Assembly: GCF_001267175.1 (NCBI RefSeq)
Contig: NZ_CP012358.1
Location: 970,501-1,034,500, forward strand
DNA: 64,000 nt
Source: Thiopseudomonas alkaliphila
Lineage (GTDB): Bacteria; Pseudomonadota; Gammaproteobacteria; Pseudomonadales; Pseudomonadaceae
Direction: 5' to 3'
Below the pieces are notes generated by a model. The model saw nothing but the letters and a program-made list of their open reading frames with translations. It had not been told where the DNA came from and made no database searches. Below are positions 42,743-51,905 of this stretch, one piece after another (position 1 is the stretch's first letter; every line of letters starts with the position of its first letter). The translations under genes were made by a program, and so were the position numbers.

Positions 42743-43290
42743 AAAAAATCCTCAAGCCGCGGAAACTCATCGGCAATCGCATCACCGCTAAAGTTAGCCA
42801 CCCAACCCTCTGGATTATTAAATAAGCGCACCGCCACAAAGTGCGGCCGCTCACCCATATCAAACCAATGCTTAACTCCAGCGGGCACTGAAATTAGATC
42901 ACCACGACGACACAGCACTACATACACTAAATCTGCGATATGCAAACTAAATAAGCCTTGGCCAGCAACAAAAAACCGTACCTCATCTTCTGCATGCTGA
43001 TGCTCACTTAAAAACTTTTGACGTAAGGTTTCACGCTCTGGATGCTTTTCATCCATGCTAATTACATCAACAGTTTGATAGCCTTGCTCTTGTTGCAAGC
43101 GCTGAATCGGTTCGGCATACGCGGCTAAGACAGCTGCTGGATCAGTCCCTGCCTGAATACTTGAAACGGTCTGCCACTGCTCAAAACGAACCCCCACCTT
43201 ACCCAGCTCGGTTTGAATATCTTCTAAATGATTGAGCAGTTTAATTGGCTGAATAGGCTCATTCGATAAATAAATAGCTAAGCAACTCAT
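42739..43290 (-). CDS. mtnD: Acireductone dioxygenase
   Basis: 183 residues. This cupin metalloenzyme converts acireductone to the methionine keto acid and formate. The metal ligands are in [15 protein letters not shown] (HxHxxxxE), with the last histidine in [14 protein letters not shown] lies upstream of the ATG. It sits between mtnB and mtnC. Confidence 0.95.
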   Translation of the reverse strand: MSCLAIYLSNEPIQPIKLLNHLEDIQTELGKVGVRFEQWQTVSSIQAGTDPAAVLAAYAEPIQRLQQEQGYQTVDVISMDEKHPERETLRQKFLSEHQHAEDEVRFFVAGQGLFSLHIADLVYVVLCRRGDLISVPAGVKHWFDMGERPHFVAVRLFNNPEGWVANFSGDAIADEFPRLEDFL

Positions 43291-43318
43291 ACTAAATTCC
43301 TACTGTATAAATCATTAA

Positions 43319-43939
43319 TTAACGCAAGCTACGCAGCTTTAACTCACAGGCAAATAAAAACTCAAACGCCTCTAAATGACGTAGCGTTTCTTGCATACTT
43401 GTACCCCACGTATATAAACCATGACCACGTATCAGGTAACCGGGGCAGATAGGATCAGTCGCCAACCAAACAGCTACTTGCTGCGCTAGCTCTGGAATCG
43501 TTTGATTATTTTCAAAAATTGGCAGGTAAAGGGTTGATTCATGGGTAGTGATCCCGTGGAAGGCTTTTTGCAACTCATAGCCCTGCAATACCAATTGCTC
43601 ACCTTGCTCTAACCGAGAAAGCACCGTGGCATTCACCGAGTGGGTATGTAACACCGCCATTACTTCTGGTTTCCACTGATAAAGCTGGGTATGCAGTAAA
43701 GTTTCGGCCGAAGGTTTTTTGCCCGGCTCTAAACTTACGCCCTGCCAATTCACCGCCAGCAAATCATCGGCAGTTAATTGACCTTTATGCTTACCAGAAA
43801 CCGTTAGCAGTGCTTGCTCTGAGTTAATCCGATGGGAGTAATTACTGCTAGTGGCCGGCGACCAGCCCTGCTGATACAAAAAGTGACCGGCCTCAATCAA
43901 TGATTGAGCCATGGCTTCACGGGTTATTAATCGACTCAC
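43319..43939 (-). CDS. mtnB: Methylthioribulose-1-phosphate dehydratase
   Basis: 206 residues from a GTG at 43939, which has AGGA 8 bases upstream and gives an N-terminus of family length; the ATG at 43912 would shorten it by nine residues. It is a class II aldolase-like zinc enzyme: AVLHTHSVNATVLSR holds two ligands and YLIRGHGLYTWG the third. SGKHKG and KKPSAETLLHTQLY are also typical. The start lies inside the end of the MFS gene, a 23-base overlap. Confidence 0.94.
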   Translation of the reverse strand: MSRLITREAMAQSLIEAGHFLYQQGWSPATSSNYSHRINSEQALLTVSGKHKGQLTADDLLAVNWQGVSLEPGKKPSAETLLHTQLYQWKPEVMAVLHTHSVNATVLSRLEQGEQLVLQGYELQKAFHGITTHESTLYLPIFENNQTIPELAQQVAVWLATDPICPGYLIRGHGLYTWGTSMQETLRHLEAFEFLFACELKLRSLR

Positions 43940-45107
43940 GAGTTGGTTCCTGTGGTAAAAAACGCAGCGCCAACCCAACGGCTAGCAACGCGATAATAGC
44001 GGCAATGTAATAGGTAACGGTAGGGCCTAAGCTGCTCCAACTATAGCCCGCATATAATGCACCTAAAGCCGCCCCTGCACCTGAAGCAGACACATAAAAA
44101 GCTTGGGCCTGCCCTTGAAATGCCGTGGGCATATTTTTTTGAATAAACTGCATCGCCGCGACATGAAAACTACCAAAGGTGGCAGCATGCATCAGTTGCG
44201 CAACTAATAGCCAAACCAGGTATTCAGCAGCAGTACCTAAAATTAGCCAGCGCACGGCAGCAATAACTAAACTAGCCATGAGCACCTGGGTTAGGCTAAA
44301 GCGGTTAAGTAAACGTGGCATCAACATAAAGATGCCAATTTCTGCCAACACCCCTAACGACCAAAACCATCCGGCCCAAGCTCTTGGATAGTTTAATTGC
44401 TCTAAATACAGAGTTAAGAACGTATAGTAGGGTCCGTGAGACAGCTGCATTAACCCAATTAAACCGTAAAACGCCAAGTATTTAGGCTGCTGTAACTCTC
44501 GTAAAAAGGCTTTAAATGAGCTTCTTGCTGGATGGCGTGCTTCATTGGACTGCATCTTTGGTGGCTCTGGCACCAATAAACTGCTGAGGAAAATACCCAG
44601 CATCACGCTAACCACCGTCAGCGGATAAATTCCAAGCCCTACCCCAGCAAACACATAACCAAAGACAATTACAAATAACAAAAAGCCTACCGAGCCCCAC
44701 AGCCGCAGCGAGCTATAACGCGCGGTATCAGTTCCAAGGTGGCTAAAGGTAATAACTTCAAATTGCGGTAAAATCGCATGCCAAAAAAAAGCATGCCCCA
44801 GCATCACCAAGGCTAATCCATAATAATCTTGTCGAAAAAAAATCAAGCTAAAAAAGACCAAGGTACAGGCAGCCCCTACCCGTACAATTCTCAAACGCTG
44901 ACCTGTTTTATCACCAAGCCAGCCCCATAGATTAGGCGCTAAACAGCGCATCAACATCGGGATAGCCACTAATTCTCCGATGCGCTCGGGACTAAACTCA
45001 AGGTAATCGAGGTACAGTGGCAGAAAAGGTGCAGTGGCGCCTAATAAAGCAAAATAAAAGAAATAAAAGCTTGATAGGCGCCAATACGGCAACTCAGGCT
45101 GGGCCAT
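43917..45107 (-). CDS. MFS transporter (HcaT/3-phenylpropionate-permease-like)
   Basis: 396 residues with about twelve membrane helices. The N-terminus (YWRLSSFYFFYFALLGATAPFLPLYLDYL) and the RIGELVAIPMLMRCLAPNLWGWLGDKTGQ loop are typical of the HcaT/PPP group of the major facilitator superfamily. In P. aeruginosa the same gene lies between aroC and mtnB, so a link with methylthio compounds is possible, but the substrate is unknown. It starts 7 bases after aroC. Confidence 0.85.
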   Translation of the reverse strand: MAQPELPYWRLSSFYFFYFALLGATAPFLPLYLDYLEFSPERIGELVAIPMLMRCLAPNLWGWLGDKTGQRLRIVRVGAACTLVFFSLIFFRQDYYGLALVMLGHAFFWHAILPQFEVITFSHLGTDTARYSSLRLWGSVGFLLFVIVFGYVFAGVGLGIYPLTVVSVMLGIFLSSLLVPEPPKMQSNEARHPARSSFKAFLRELQQPKYLAFYGLIGLMQLSHGPYYTFLTLYLEQLNYPRAWAGWFWSLGVLAEIGIFMLMPRLLNRFSLTQVLMASLVIAAVRWLILGTAAEYLVWLLVAQLMHAATFGSFHVAAMQFIQKNMPTAFQGQAQAFYVSASGAGAALGALYAGYSWSSLGPTVTYYIAAIIALLAVGLALRFLPQEPTRESINNP

Positions 45108-45114
45108 TGACTAA

Positions 45115-46206
45115 TTATTGCTGAGTTAAAATGGGAGTACTCACCTGCACTTCGGCGTTTTGCCCGCGTTGACGCAGTAAGTGATCCATTAACGTAATTG
45201 CCATCATTGCCTCAGCAATAGGCGTCGCCCGGATCCCTACACAAGGATCATGCCGACCTTTAGTAATCATCTCGACTGGTTCACCGTCTTTGGTGATGGT
45301 GCGGCCTGGCGTAGTAATACTTGAGGTTGGCTTAAGGGCTAAATGTGCAACAATCAGTTGCCCTGAAGAAATGCCGCCTAAAATGCCACCGGCATGGTTG
45401 GTGACAAAGCCTGCAGGCGTCAGCTCATCGCGGTGCTCGGTGCCACGCTGGGCAACACTGGCAAACCCATCCCCAATTTCTACACCTTTTACCGCATTAA
45501 TGCTCATCAAACTGTGTGCTAGCTCAGCATCTAAGCGATCAAATACTGGCTCACCAAGCCCAGGCTTGACCCCTTCAGCAACCACAGTAATCTTTGCTCC
45601 CACGGAGTCCTGATCACGGCGTAACTGCTCCATATAGCGCTCAAGCTCAGGCACTAATTGAGCATTGGGACTAAAAAATGGGTTTTGCTCAACAAACTCC
45701 CAGCTTTGAAAAGGAATTTCAATTGGCCCTAACTGACTCATAAATCCACGAATTTTAATCCCTTGGGTCGCTAGGTATTTTTTCGCAATCGCTCCTGCAG
45801 CCACACGCATCGCAGTTTCACGGGCACTACTGCGCCCACCACCACGATAATCACGCTCACCGTATTTATGATGATAGGTATAATCAGCATGGGCTGGACG
45901 AAATAAATCTTTAATCGCTGAGTAGTCTTTAGACTTTTGATCGGTATTGCGAATCAACAAGCCAATTGGACAACCGGTGGTTTTACCCTCAAATACTCCT
46001 GATAAAATTTCCACACTATCGGCTTCATTGCGCTGAGTGGTATAGCGACTAGTACCGGGACGACGACGGTCTAAATCCAACTGCAAATCTTCAGTAGATA
46101 AAGGCAAGCCAGGTGGGCAACCATCCACAATTGCCACCAAAGCAGGCCCATGACTTTCACCGGCGGTGGTGACTGTAAACAACCGCCCAATACTATTACC
46201 CGACAT
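45115..46206 (-). CDS. aroC: Chorismate synthase
   Basis: 363 residues. It makes chorismate from EPSP with reduced FMN. Signatures: [14 protein letters not shown] at the N-terminus, [30 protein letters not shown], and [27 protein letters not shown]. The C-terminal [16 protein letters not shown] is also standard. GGGGAG stands 8 bases before the ATG. It leads aroC-MFS-mtnB-mtnD-mtnC, all closely spaced or overlapping. Confidence 0.97.
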   Translation of the reverse strand: MSGNSIGRLFTVTTAGESHGPALVAIVDGCPPGLPLSTEDLQLDLDRRRPGTSRYTTQRNEADSVEILSGVFEGKTTGCPIGLLIRNTDQKSKDYSAIKDLFRPAHADYTYHHKYGERDYRGGGRSSARETAMRVAAGAIAKKYLATQGIKIRGFMSQLGPIEIPFQSWEFVEQNPFFSPNAQLVPELERYMEQLRRDQDSVGAKITVVAEGVKPGLGEPVFDRLDAELAHSLMSINAVKGVEIGDGFASVAQRGTEHRDELTPAGFVTNHAGGILGGISSGQLIVAHLALKPTSSITTPGRTITKDGEPVEMITKGRHDPCVGIRATPIAEAMMAITLMDHLLRQRGQNAEVQVSTPILTQQ

Positions 46207-46321
46207 ACTCGCCGCTCCCCAATAAAATAGCGCCAGTATAGGTAACCCGTAGCAAAATAACTATATAAAAGCACGGATTAAGCCCAGAACGGCTAATGCT
46301 GAATCATTTGAACAATTTAAT

Positions 46322-46888
46322 TTACAACAGGCTTTCTTCACGCCCGTCCATCATGTTGCGCTTGAGCAACACATAGACTGCGCCAGCCCCGCCGTGCTTA
46401 GCTTGGCAGGAACAAAAGGCCAGTACCTGTGGATGCTGTCGTAGCCAGGTATTGACATGGCTTTTTAGCATGGGTTTAGAGCCATCAAGCTTAGCTGCTT
46501 TACCATGGGTAATGCGTACACAGCGTACTTCAAATTGCTTAGCTTCAGCTAAAAAATCCCACAACAGCGTACGGGCTTGCTCAACGCGCATCCCATGTAA
46601 ATCAATTCCCCCTTCAAAGGGAATCAAACCCGCTTTTAAGCGCCGAATCTGAGCATCTTGCACCCCTTCGCGCTTCCAAAACAATTCTTCTTCTGGGGTA
46701 ACATCTAAAATAAACTGATCCGACAAACCATCCACCACCGTTACTTCGGTGGCCGTAAGTGCCCGCTGGCGGTTTAACTGAATATTTTGCCGATCTTGTT
46801 TAGCTTTACCGGTATCGGCTTGATCCACCTTAATCCGGCGCACGCCCTGCATTTGCTCGGCAAACAGAGAAAAATCATCATCACTCAT
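46322..46888 (-). CDS. smrA: Smr-domain protein SmrA
   Basis: 188 residues from the ATG at 46888 (AAGGTAGTGG upstream). It has a charged N-terminal part and a C-terminal Smr domain: GGIDLHGMRVEQARTLLWDFL, RCVRITHGKAAK and AKHGGAGAVYVLLK. Smr proteins of this type are predicted DNA- or RNA-acting endonucleases; the E. coli homologues SmrA and SmrB are nucleases, SmrB acting on mRNA at collided ribosomes. It is monocistronic, 115 bases before aroC. Confidence 0.88.
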   Translation of the reverse strand: MSDDDFSLFAEQMQGVRRIKVDQADTGKAKQDRQNIQLNRQRALTATEVTVVDGLSDQFILDVTPEEELFWKREGVQDAQIRRLKAGLIPFEGGIDLHGMRVEQARTLLWDFLAEAKQFEVRCVRITHGKAAKLDGSKPMLKSHVNTWLRQHPQVLAFCSCQAKHGGAGAVYVLLKRNMMDGREESLL

Positions 46889-46945
46889 AACCACTACCTT
46901 TTATTTCAGTGACGGCTATCTGCCTAAGTTCTTCAATTACAAACG

Positions 46946-46975
46946 AAAACGCCCCAGACAAGCTAGGGCGTTTTT
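46946..46975. terminator. Terminator of icd
   Basis: AAAACGCCC-N11-GGGCGTTTT, located just past the icd stop codon. T or A runs stand on both sides. Confidence 0.8.
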
Positions 46976-46992
46976 AACTCTAACGAGTGAGA

Positions 46993-48246
46993 TTACATTT
47001 TAGCAATCATCGCATCGCCAAACTCAGAGCAGGATAATAAAGTCGCATCATCCATTAAACGCTCGAAGTCGTAAGTTACTGTTTTCTCACCGATTGCACC
47101 ATTAATACCTTTGATCACTAGATCAGCAGCTTCGGTCCAACCCATGTGACGCAGCATCATTTCTGCTGACAGAATCAATGAACCTGGGTTCACCTTATCT
47201 TGGCCCGCATACTTAGGCGCTGTACCGTGCGTTGCTTCAAACATTGCAACGTTATCAGACAGGTTAGCACCTGGTGCAATACCGATACCGCCTACTTCTG
47301 CTGCCAGCGCATCAGATAGGTAATCACCGTTCAGGTTAAGGGTTGCAATCACATCATACTCTGCTGGGCGCAGCAGAATTTGTTGTAGCATCGCATCGGC
47401 AATGGCGTCTTTAACGATAACGTTTTTGCCAGTTTTTGGGTTCTTGAACTGCATCCAAGGACCGCCATCTAGCAATTCTGCACCAAACTCATCGCGCGCT
47501 ACTTCGTAACCCCACTCTTTGAAGGCACCTTCGGTGAACTTCATGATGTTACCTTTGTGCACGATGGTTAATGAATCACGATCATTGTCCACTACGTATT
47601 GCAGGGCTTGACGCACTAAGCGCTTAGTTCCTTGCTCAGAAACAGGCTTAATACCAATACCACAGCCTTCAGTGAAGCGGATTTTGGTCACACCCATTTC
47701 TTCGGTTAAGAACTTGATTACTTTTTCTGCTTCAGGGGTACCTGCTTGCCACTCAACACCCGCGTAGATATCTTCTGAGTTTTCACGGAAGATCACCATA
47801 TCTACATCTTGCGGACGCTTAACAGGGCTAGGCACACCGTCAAACCAGCGTACTGGACGCTGACAAACGTACAGGTCTAACTGCTGACGTAAAGCAACGT
47901 TTAATGAACGAATACCACCACCCACTGGCGTGGTTAATGGACCTTTGATTGATACAACGTAGTCACGTACTGCATCTAATGTTTCTTGTGGCAACCAAGT
48001 TTCTGAGTCGTACACCTGAGTTGCTTTCTCACCCGCGTAAACTTCCATCCAAGAAATTTTACGCTGACCGTCGTACGCTTTTTCTACTGCAGCGTCGACC
48101 ACTTTAATCATTACAGGGCTAATATCTACACCAATTCCGTCACCTTCGATGTATGGAATAATTGGATTATTCGGTACATTTAAGGACATATCGGCATTTA
48201 CAGTGATTTTGTCACCGGCTGGCACTTGGATCTTTTGGTATCCCAT
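46993..48246 (-). CDS. icd: NADP-dependent isocitrate dehydrogenase
   Basis: 417 residues from the ATG at 48246 (GGAG 6 bases upstream), giving [17 protein letters not shown]. It is the E. coli-type homodimeric enzyme of the TCA cycle. Substrate-site segments are [20 protein letters not shown], with the serine that is phosphorylated in E. coli Icd, and [18 protein letters not shown]-site segments include [18 protein letters not shown] and the [12 protein letters not shown] loop. It ends at a terminator. Confidence 0.96.
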   Translation of the reverse strand: MGYQKIQVPAGDKITVNADMSLNVPNNPIIPYIEGDGIGVDISPVMIKVVDAAVEKAYDGQRKISWMEVYAGEKATQVYDSETWLPQETLDAVRDYVVSIKGPLTTPVGGGIRSLNVALRQQLDLYVCQRPVRWFDGVPSPVKRPQDVDMVIFRENSEDIYAGVEWQAGTPEAEKVIKFLTEEMGVTKIRFTEGCGIGIKPVSEQGTKRLVRQALQYVVDNDRDSLTIVHKGNIMKFTEGAFKEWGYEVARDEFGAELLDGGPWMQFKNPKTGKNVIVKDAIADAMLQQILLRPAEYDVIATLNLNGDYLSDALAAEVGGIGIAPGANLSDNVAMFEATHGTAPKYAGQDKVNPGSLILSAEMMLRHMGWTEAADLVIKGINGAIGEKTVTYDFERLMDDATLLSCSEFGDAMIAKM

Positions 48247-48607
48247 GCTGGACTCCGTCTTTACGTGGTCGTTTACTGTCACGCGTATAGCCTGACAGAT
48301 GAAATCTTGATCATGCAGTGTTCAGCTTTGCGTTGGCTAAACGCTGCTCCCTTAGCGTGTTACTTCAGTCAAAGCCTGTGTTTAAAGGATACATGCTTTA
48401 TCTGTAGGACAAATGTAGCGATAAATTCTAAGCACTACATTTTTTCTAGCTTTTAACAGCGACTCATTATGCCATAGAGTCCAAATAAACTCTAAGGCTT
48501 AATCGACTTAGCATTTAGTGTAAGCTCTTAGATTCGCTAAAGATTATTGCTTTTGTCGAGCAATTTTCTCCATTCTTCCATGTAATTGTGACGCTTTAAC
48601 TACGCCT
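48247..48607. other. Divergent intergenic region icd/NUDIX
   Basis: 361 bases without a supported gene. It should hold the icd and NUDIX promoters, which I could not place with confidence. An inverted repeat AATGTAG (48412-48418) / CTACATT (48435-48441) followed by TTTTT looks like a weak plus-strand terminator with no plus-strand gene before it. Confidence 0.5.
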
Positions 48608-49066
48608 ATGAAATTCACTCCCCATATCACCGTTGCCTGTGTGGTGCATCAAGCGAATCGCTTCTTATGTGTACGTGAAATCAGTCGCGGACAAGAGGTA
48701 ATCAACCAACCGGCCGGCCACCTTGAGCAAGACGAAAGTCTAGTGCAAGCCGCCCTGCGTGAGACCTTAGAAGAAACCGGCTGGCAAGTTACCATTACCC
48801 ACCTAATTGGGATCTATCTTTACCAAGCAGCTAATGGCGTCACTTATCAGCGAGTCTGTTTTGCGGCCACACCAATAAAACAAATTACCGATGCCGAATT
48901 ATCAGCGGAAATTATTCAGCCTCAATGGCTAACCCGTGAAGAGTTACTGGCATTAAAGCCCTTATGGCGTAGCCCACTACTGCTAAAAAGCATTGATGAT
49001 TTTCTGGCTGGCTCATTGTATTCGCTTGAGCTCTTAAAAGGCATCACACAACATACAGCACTCTGA
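48608..49066 (+). CDS. NUDIX hydrolase
   Basis: 152 residues. The NUDIX box GHLEQDE-x7-RETLEETGW (residues 37-59) is intact: G-x5-E-x7-RE-U-x-EE-x-G-U. The N-terminal FTPHITVACVVHQANRFLCVRE is typical of the group near mnmA in Pseudomonas. It probably hydrolyses a nucleoside diphosphate derivative; the substrate is not known. The ribosome site is weak. Confidence 0.9.
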   Translation: MKFTPHITVACVVHQANRFLCVREISRGQEVINQPAGHLEQDESLVQAALRETLEETGWQVTITHLIGIYLYQAANGVTYQRVCFAATPIKQITDAELSAEIIQPQWLTREELLALKPLWRSPLLLKSIDDFLAGSLYSLELLKGITQHTAL

Positions 49067-49191
49067 ATAAGCAGACTTGAGGATTAGCCATTTCCTTCTA
49101 AAATTAGTACAGACCTATACTAAGCTGATGCCAAACAACGTTTTGGCAAAAGCTCAGCCTTACAGAAGAGCAAGCTAAAAGGCGAGTTCTC

Positions 49192-49873
49192 ATGAAATTA
49201 AACGTGCTTCGTATAGCCTTACTATACTTCACGCTTGGTTGGCCAGTTGCCCATGCCAGCGCGATTCAAAAGACCATGCATGCTGATGGTCGTGTCGAGT
49301 TTACCAATGCGCCCAAAAGTTCAGCACAAGCTAGCTCTGGTACCACCACAGTGTATAAATACCGCCACAATGGGGTGGTTGCCTTTAGCGATAACCGGCC
49401 GAAAAACACCCAATTTGAAGTCTTACGCTTTGACTGTTATGCCTGTAATGTGAATTCTAGCGTTAACTGGCGTACCACTGCCCTACACACCCAGCAATAT
49501 GATCATCATATTCAGCGTTACGCTAAATACTATAATGTTGATCCTGCTTTGGTAAAGGCAGTCATCCATGCTGAGTCGGCTTTTAACCCCAATGCACGCT
49601 CACGGGTTGGCGCTCAGGGTTTAATGCAATTAATGCCAGCCACTGCCGCTGAGTTAGGTGTCATTGATGCCTATGATCCCGAGCAAAACATTAAAGGTGG
49701 GGGTTAAGTATTTAGCCCAAATGCTCAAGCACTTTAATAATGACACCCGCTTAGCCACGGCGGCCTATAACGCAGGGCCCGGCGCAGTCATGCGCTATAA
49801 CGGAATTCCGGCTTACGCTGAGACCCAAGCCTATGTCAATCGGGTCGGAATTCTCATGGATCGCTACCGTTAA
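49192..49873 (+). pseudogene. Lytic transglycosylase with N-terminal DUF4124-like region, disrupted by a +1 frameshift
   Basis: The first frame (49192-49707) encodes a signal peptide, a DUF4124-like segment (IQKTMHADGRVEFTNAP, then VYKYRHNGVVAFSDNRP), and the start of an SLT domain with the catalytic glutamate (AVIHAESAFNPNA, Glu128) and GAQGLMQLMPATA. It stops after NIKGGG. The rest of the domain (VKYLAQMLKHF, TAAYNAGPGAVMRYNGIPAYAETQAYVNRVG) continues in the next frame to 49873. The switch lies at a run of five G (49699-49703) where four would restore the frame. It may be a true mutation or a homopolymer sequencing error. Confidence 0.85.
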
Positions 49874-49979
49874 CCCTGCGACTAATCCGCCTTAAGCTAA
49901 AGCGTCGGTGTTTTTTCGCTTGAGCTCTGTCAAAATAGCCCCATCTAGTTAACTAACATCTATTAGTAAAGGTTTTTTC

Positions 49980-50528
49980 ATGCGTAAATATTCTTCATCT
50001 ACTTTAAAGCTTTCTATTCTTGCCGCCTCACTGTCGATTTTGGCTGGTTGCGGCAATGACGATAACTTCGATCAGCAATACATCGCCGAACCCTTAGCCA
50101 CCACCGAAGAGCAAGAAGAGCTCCGCGCCTACTTAGCCGAAGCGCAGGTTAAAGATCCTAGCATTGTTGATGCGTACTTCACCGAAGATGAAAATGGCAA
50201 CCGTGTAGTTGAACTGATCCGTGAAAACCCAAATGCTACCAGTGACTCTGATCGCTTTATTAGCACCATGCTCGCTGCAGGTACCGGGGTGCTGTTAGGT
50301 AGTTTAATTGCCAACGCCATGAGCGGTATGGGCAAATCCAAAACCACCTCTGCCGCCGGTTATCAGCAAAGCCGCAGCCGCGCGCAATCCATGGCCAGCG
50401 GTGCTAATCGCGCCTCTTCAGTGTCTTCATCAAACCGTGCCACTGGCAGTAAAGCCAGTACCAACCAGCGGGCCTTTAATAAATCTAATTCTGGTCGCTC
50501 TACCTCACGCTCTGCGTTTGGGGGCTAA
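49980..50528 (+). CDS. Lipoprotein with Ser/Arg/Ala-rich tail, upstream of a GSP-synthase-like gene
   Basis: 182 residues. The signal peptide ends in the lipobox LAGC (lipidated Cys24). The mid part contains an acidic region and a hydrophobic glycine-rich helix (FISTMLAAGTGVLLGSLIANAMSGMG). The last 65 residues are low-complexity, basic and rich in Ser, Arg, Ala and Asn. The glycine-rich helix plus disordered tail recalls the YgiB/YjfM lipoproteins that pair with YgiC/YjfC. That relation is inferred mainly from context; the next gene starts 3 bases later. Confidence 0.75.
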   Translation: MRKYSSSTLKLSILAASLSILAGCGNDDNFDQQYIAEPLATTEEQEELRAYLAEAQVKDPSIVDAYFTEDENGNRVVELIRENPNATSDSDRFISTMLAAGTGVLLGSLIANAMSGMGKSKTTSAAGYQQSRSRAQSMASGANRASSVSSSNRATGSKASTNQRAFNKSNSGRSTSRSAFGG

Positions 50529-50531
50529 ACC

Positions 50532-51833
50532 ATGGGCGCCATTATTCGCAACATTGGCTCGGCACTCTCGGACTCAGATATTGAGCAAATACTTGCAGAC
50601 TACTTTGAGCATGAGATTCCCTACACCATTGCGATGTGTACCGATGAGTCCTTACAAGAGTACCGCGCTGACTTAGTACGCTCACTGCAAAACACCCTAG
50701 AAGTCGACATAAACGCCGCCCAATCATTTGAGGCGCAAATGGAAGAAGTGTGCCAAGTATTTGAAACGGCCCTGACCAAGCTATTTAGCCTGCCCAATGA
50801 ACAGATTAAGCAGTGGATGCTTGGTCCTACCCTCAGCAAGCATCCTTACTTTATCGACTATGCTCGCGCCACCTGGCAAGAGCGCCAGCCTGCGGTATCA
50901 GGGCGCTTTGATATGATGGTTAATGCTGAAGGTCAGCTGCAAGTCATCGAGTTTAATGGCGACACCCCTTCGATGTACGCCGACTCCCTGTACTTTACCA
51001 ATGCCGTCGGTGAGCTGTTAGAGCGCGATACCTTTAATAGCCACTGGGAAGAGTCACAAGCGGTGGTAAATGAGGGCTTTCGCCAAGCCAGAACCGTTGC
51101 CGCATTAGGCGAGAATTTAGATATTGTTTCTGAAGATACCGCCACCATTGAATACATGGCCAGCCTGCTCTCAAAAGAGGGAGAGCGCAAAACCTTTATT
51201 TTAAATAAAGATCAGCTGGACTTTGAGTTGCTCGACAACAGTTTTAATATCATCGATGAGCATGGCACACGCTATAACCTAGATTTAATCTATGCGCTGA
51301 TTCCTTGGGAAGAGTTACTCGAATCCGGCCATTCATCGATTTTTACTGGATGGGAATACTGGTATCAAAAAGTGCGCTTTGTCGAGCCTGCCTGGCGCTG
51401 GTTTATGTCAAATAAAGGCTTTCTGGCGTTTGTTACCGATCTTATTGAACACAATGAACTCAGTGTCAGCGACAACTTTGCCTTAGTACCGACGTACCTT
51501 GACCCTAGCCGCTTAGCAGGCAAGCGTTACATTGCTAAAGATGCGTTGGGACGTGGTGGCGATGGGATTCAGGTAATCGATGCAAATCAGCAGCTGCTTT
51601 ATGATGAAACCGAATACTATGGCGGTGCGCCGGTGTATCAAGCGTATCTTGAGCACTATCCGCTAGATCAGTATTCAAATCTGATTGCCTGTATGTGGGT
51701 CAGTAGCTACAAAGAACAGAATAAGTTTCATATGAGCCCATCTACCTTGGCTTTTAGGATTATGCCTAAATCTGAGTTAGTCACCCGAACCGGCTATGAA
51801 CTATTTGCCCCCCATGTGCTAAGCGAAGCTTAA
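50532..51833 (+). CDS. Glutathionylspermidine synthase family protein (YgiC/YjfC-like ATP-grasp)
   Basis: 433 residues, the size of stand-alone synthetase domains that lack the amidase half of Gss. ATP-grasp landmarks are GRFDMMVNAEGQLQVIEFNGDTPSM, PAWRWFMSNKGFLAF and RYIAKDALGRGGDGIQVI. Members probably ligate amines or peptides; glutathionylspermidine itself has not been shown for YgiC or YjfC. It is translated directly after the lipoprotein gene and ends at a terminator. Confidence 0.85.
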   Translation: MGAIIRNIGSALSDSDIEQILADYFEHEIPYTIAMCTDESLQEYRADLVRSLQNTLEVDINAAQSFEAQMEEVCQVFETALTKLFSLPNEQIKQWMLGPTLSKHPYFIDYARATWQERQPAVSGRFDMMVNAEGQLQVIEFNGDTPSMYADSLYFTNAVGELLERDTFNSHWEESQAVVNEGFRQARTVAALGENLDIVSEDTATIEYMASLLSKEGERKTFILNKDQLDFELLDNSFNIIDEHGTRYNLDLIYALIPWEELLESGHSSIFTGWEYWYQKVRFVEPAWRWFMSNKGFLAFVTDLIEHNELSVSDNFALVPTYLDPSRLAGKRYIAKDALGRGGDGIQVIDANQQLLYDETEYYGGAPVYQAYLEHYPLDQYSNLIACMWVSSYKEQNKFHMSPSTLAFRIMPKSELVTRTGYELFAPHVLSEA

Positions 51834-51855
51834 CATGCGCCATGGATGTTCAACT

Positions 51856-51877
51856 AAAGCCCACTTTGTGGGCTTTA
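51856..51877 (+). terminator. Terminator after the GSP-synthase-like gene
   Basis: AAAGCCCAC-TTT-GTGGGCTTT is a 9-bp perfect stem. It lies about 30 bases before the priA start. Confidence 0.7.
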
Positions 51878-51905
51878 TGCTCTCTGGCGGCGTTTGGAGT
51901 TAACT

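Noticed and set aside
48226..48456. 76-codon plus-strand frame between icd and the NUDIX gene
   Set aside because: No ribosome site, overlaps the icd start region, and the product looks random.
49658..49873. Separate small gene
   Set aside because: It is the out-of-frame 3' part of the frameshifted transglycosylase, not an independent gene.
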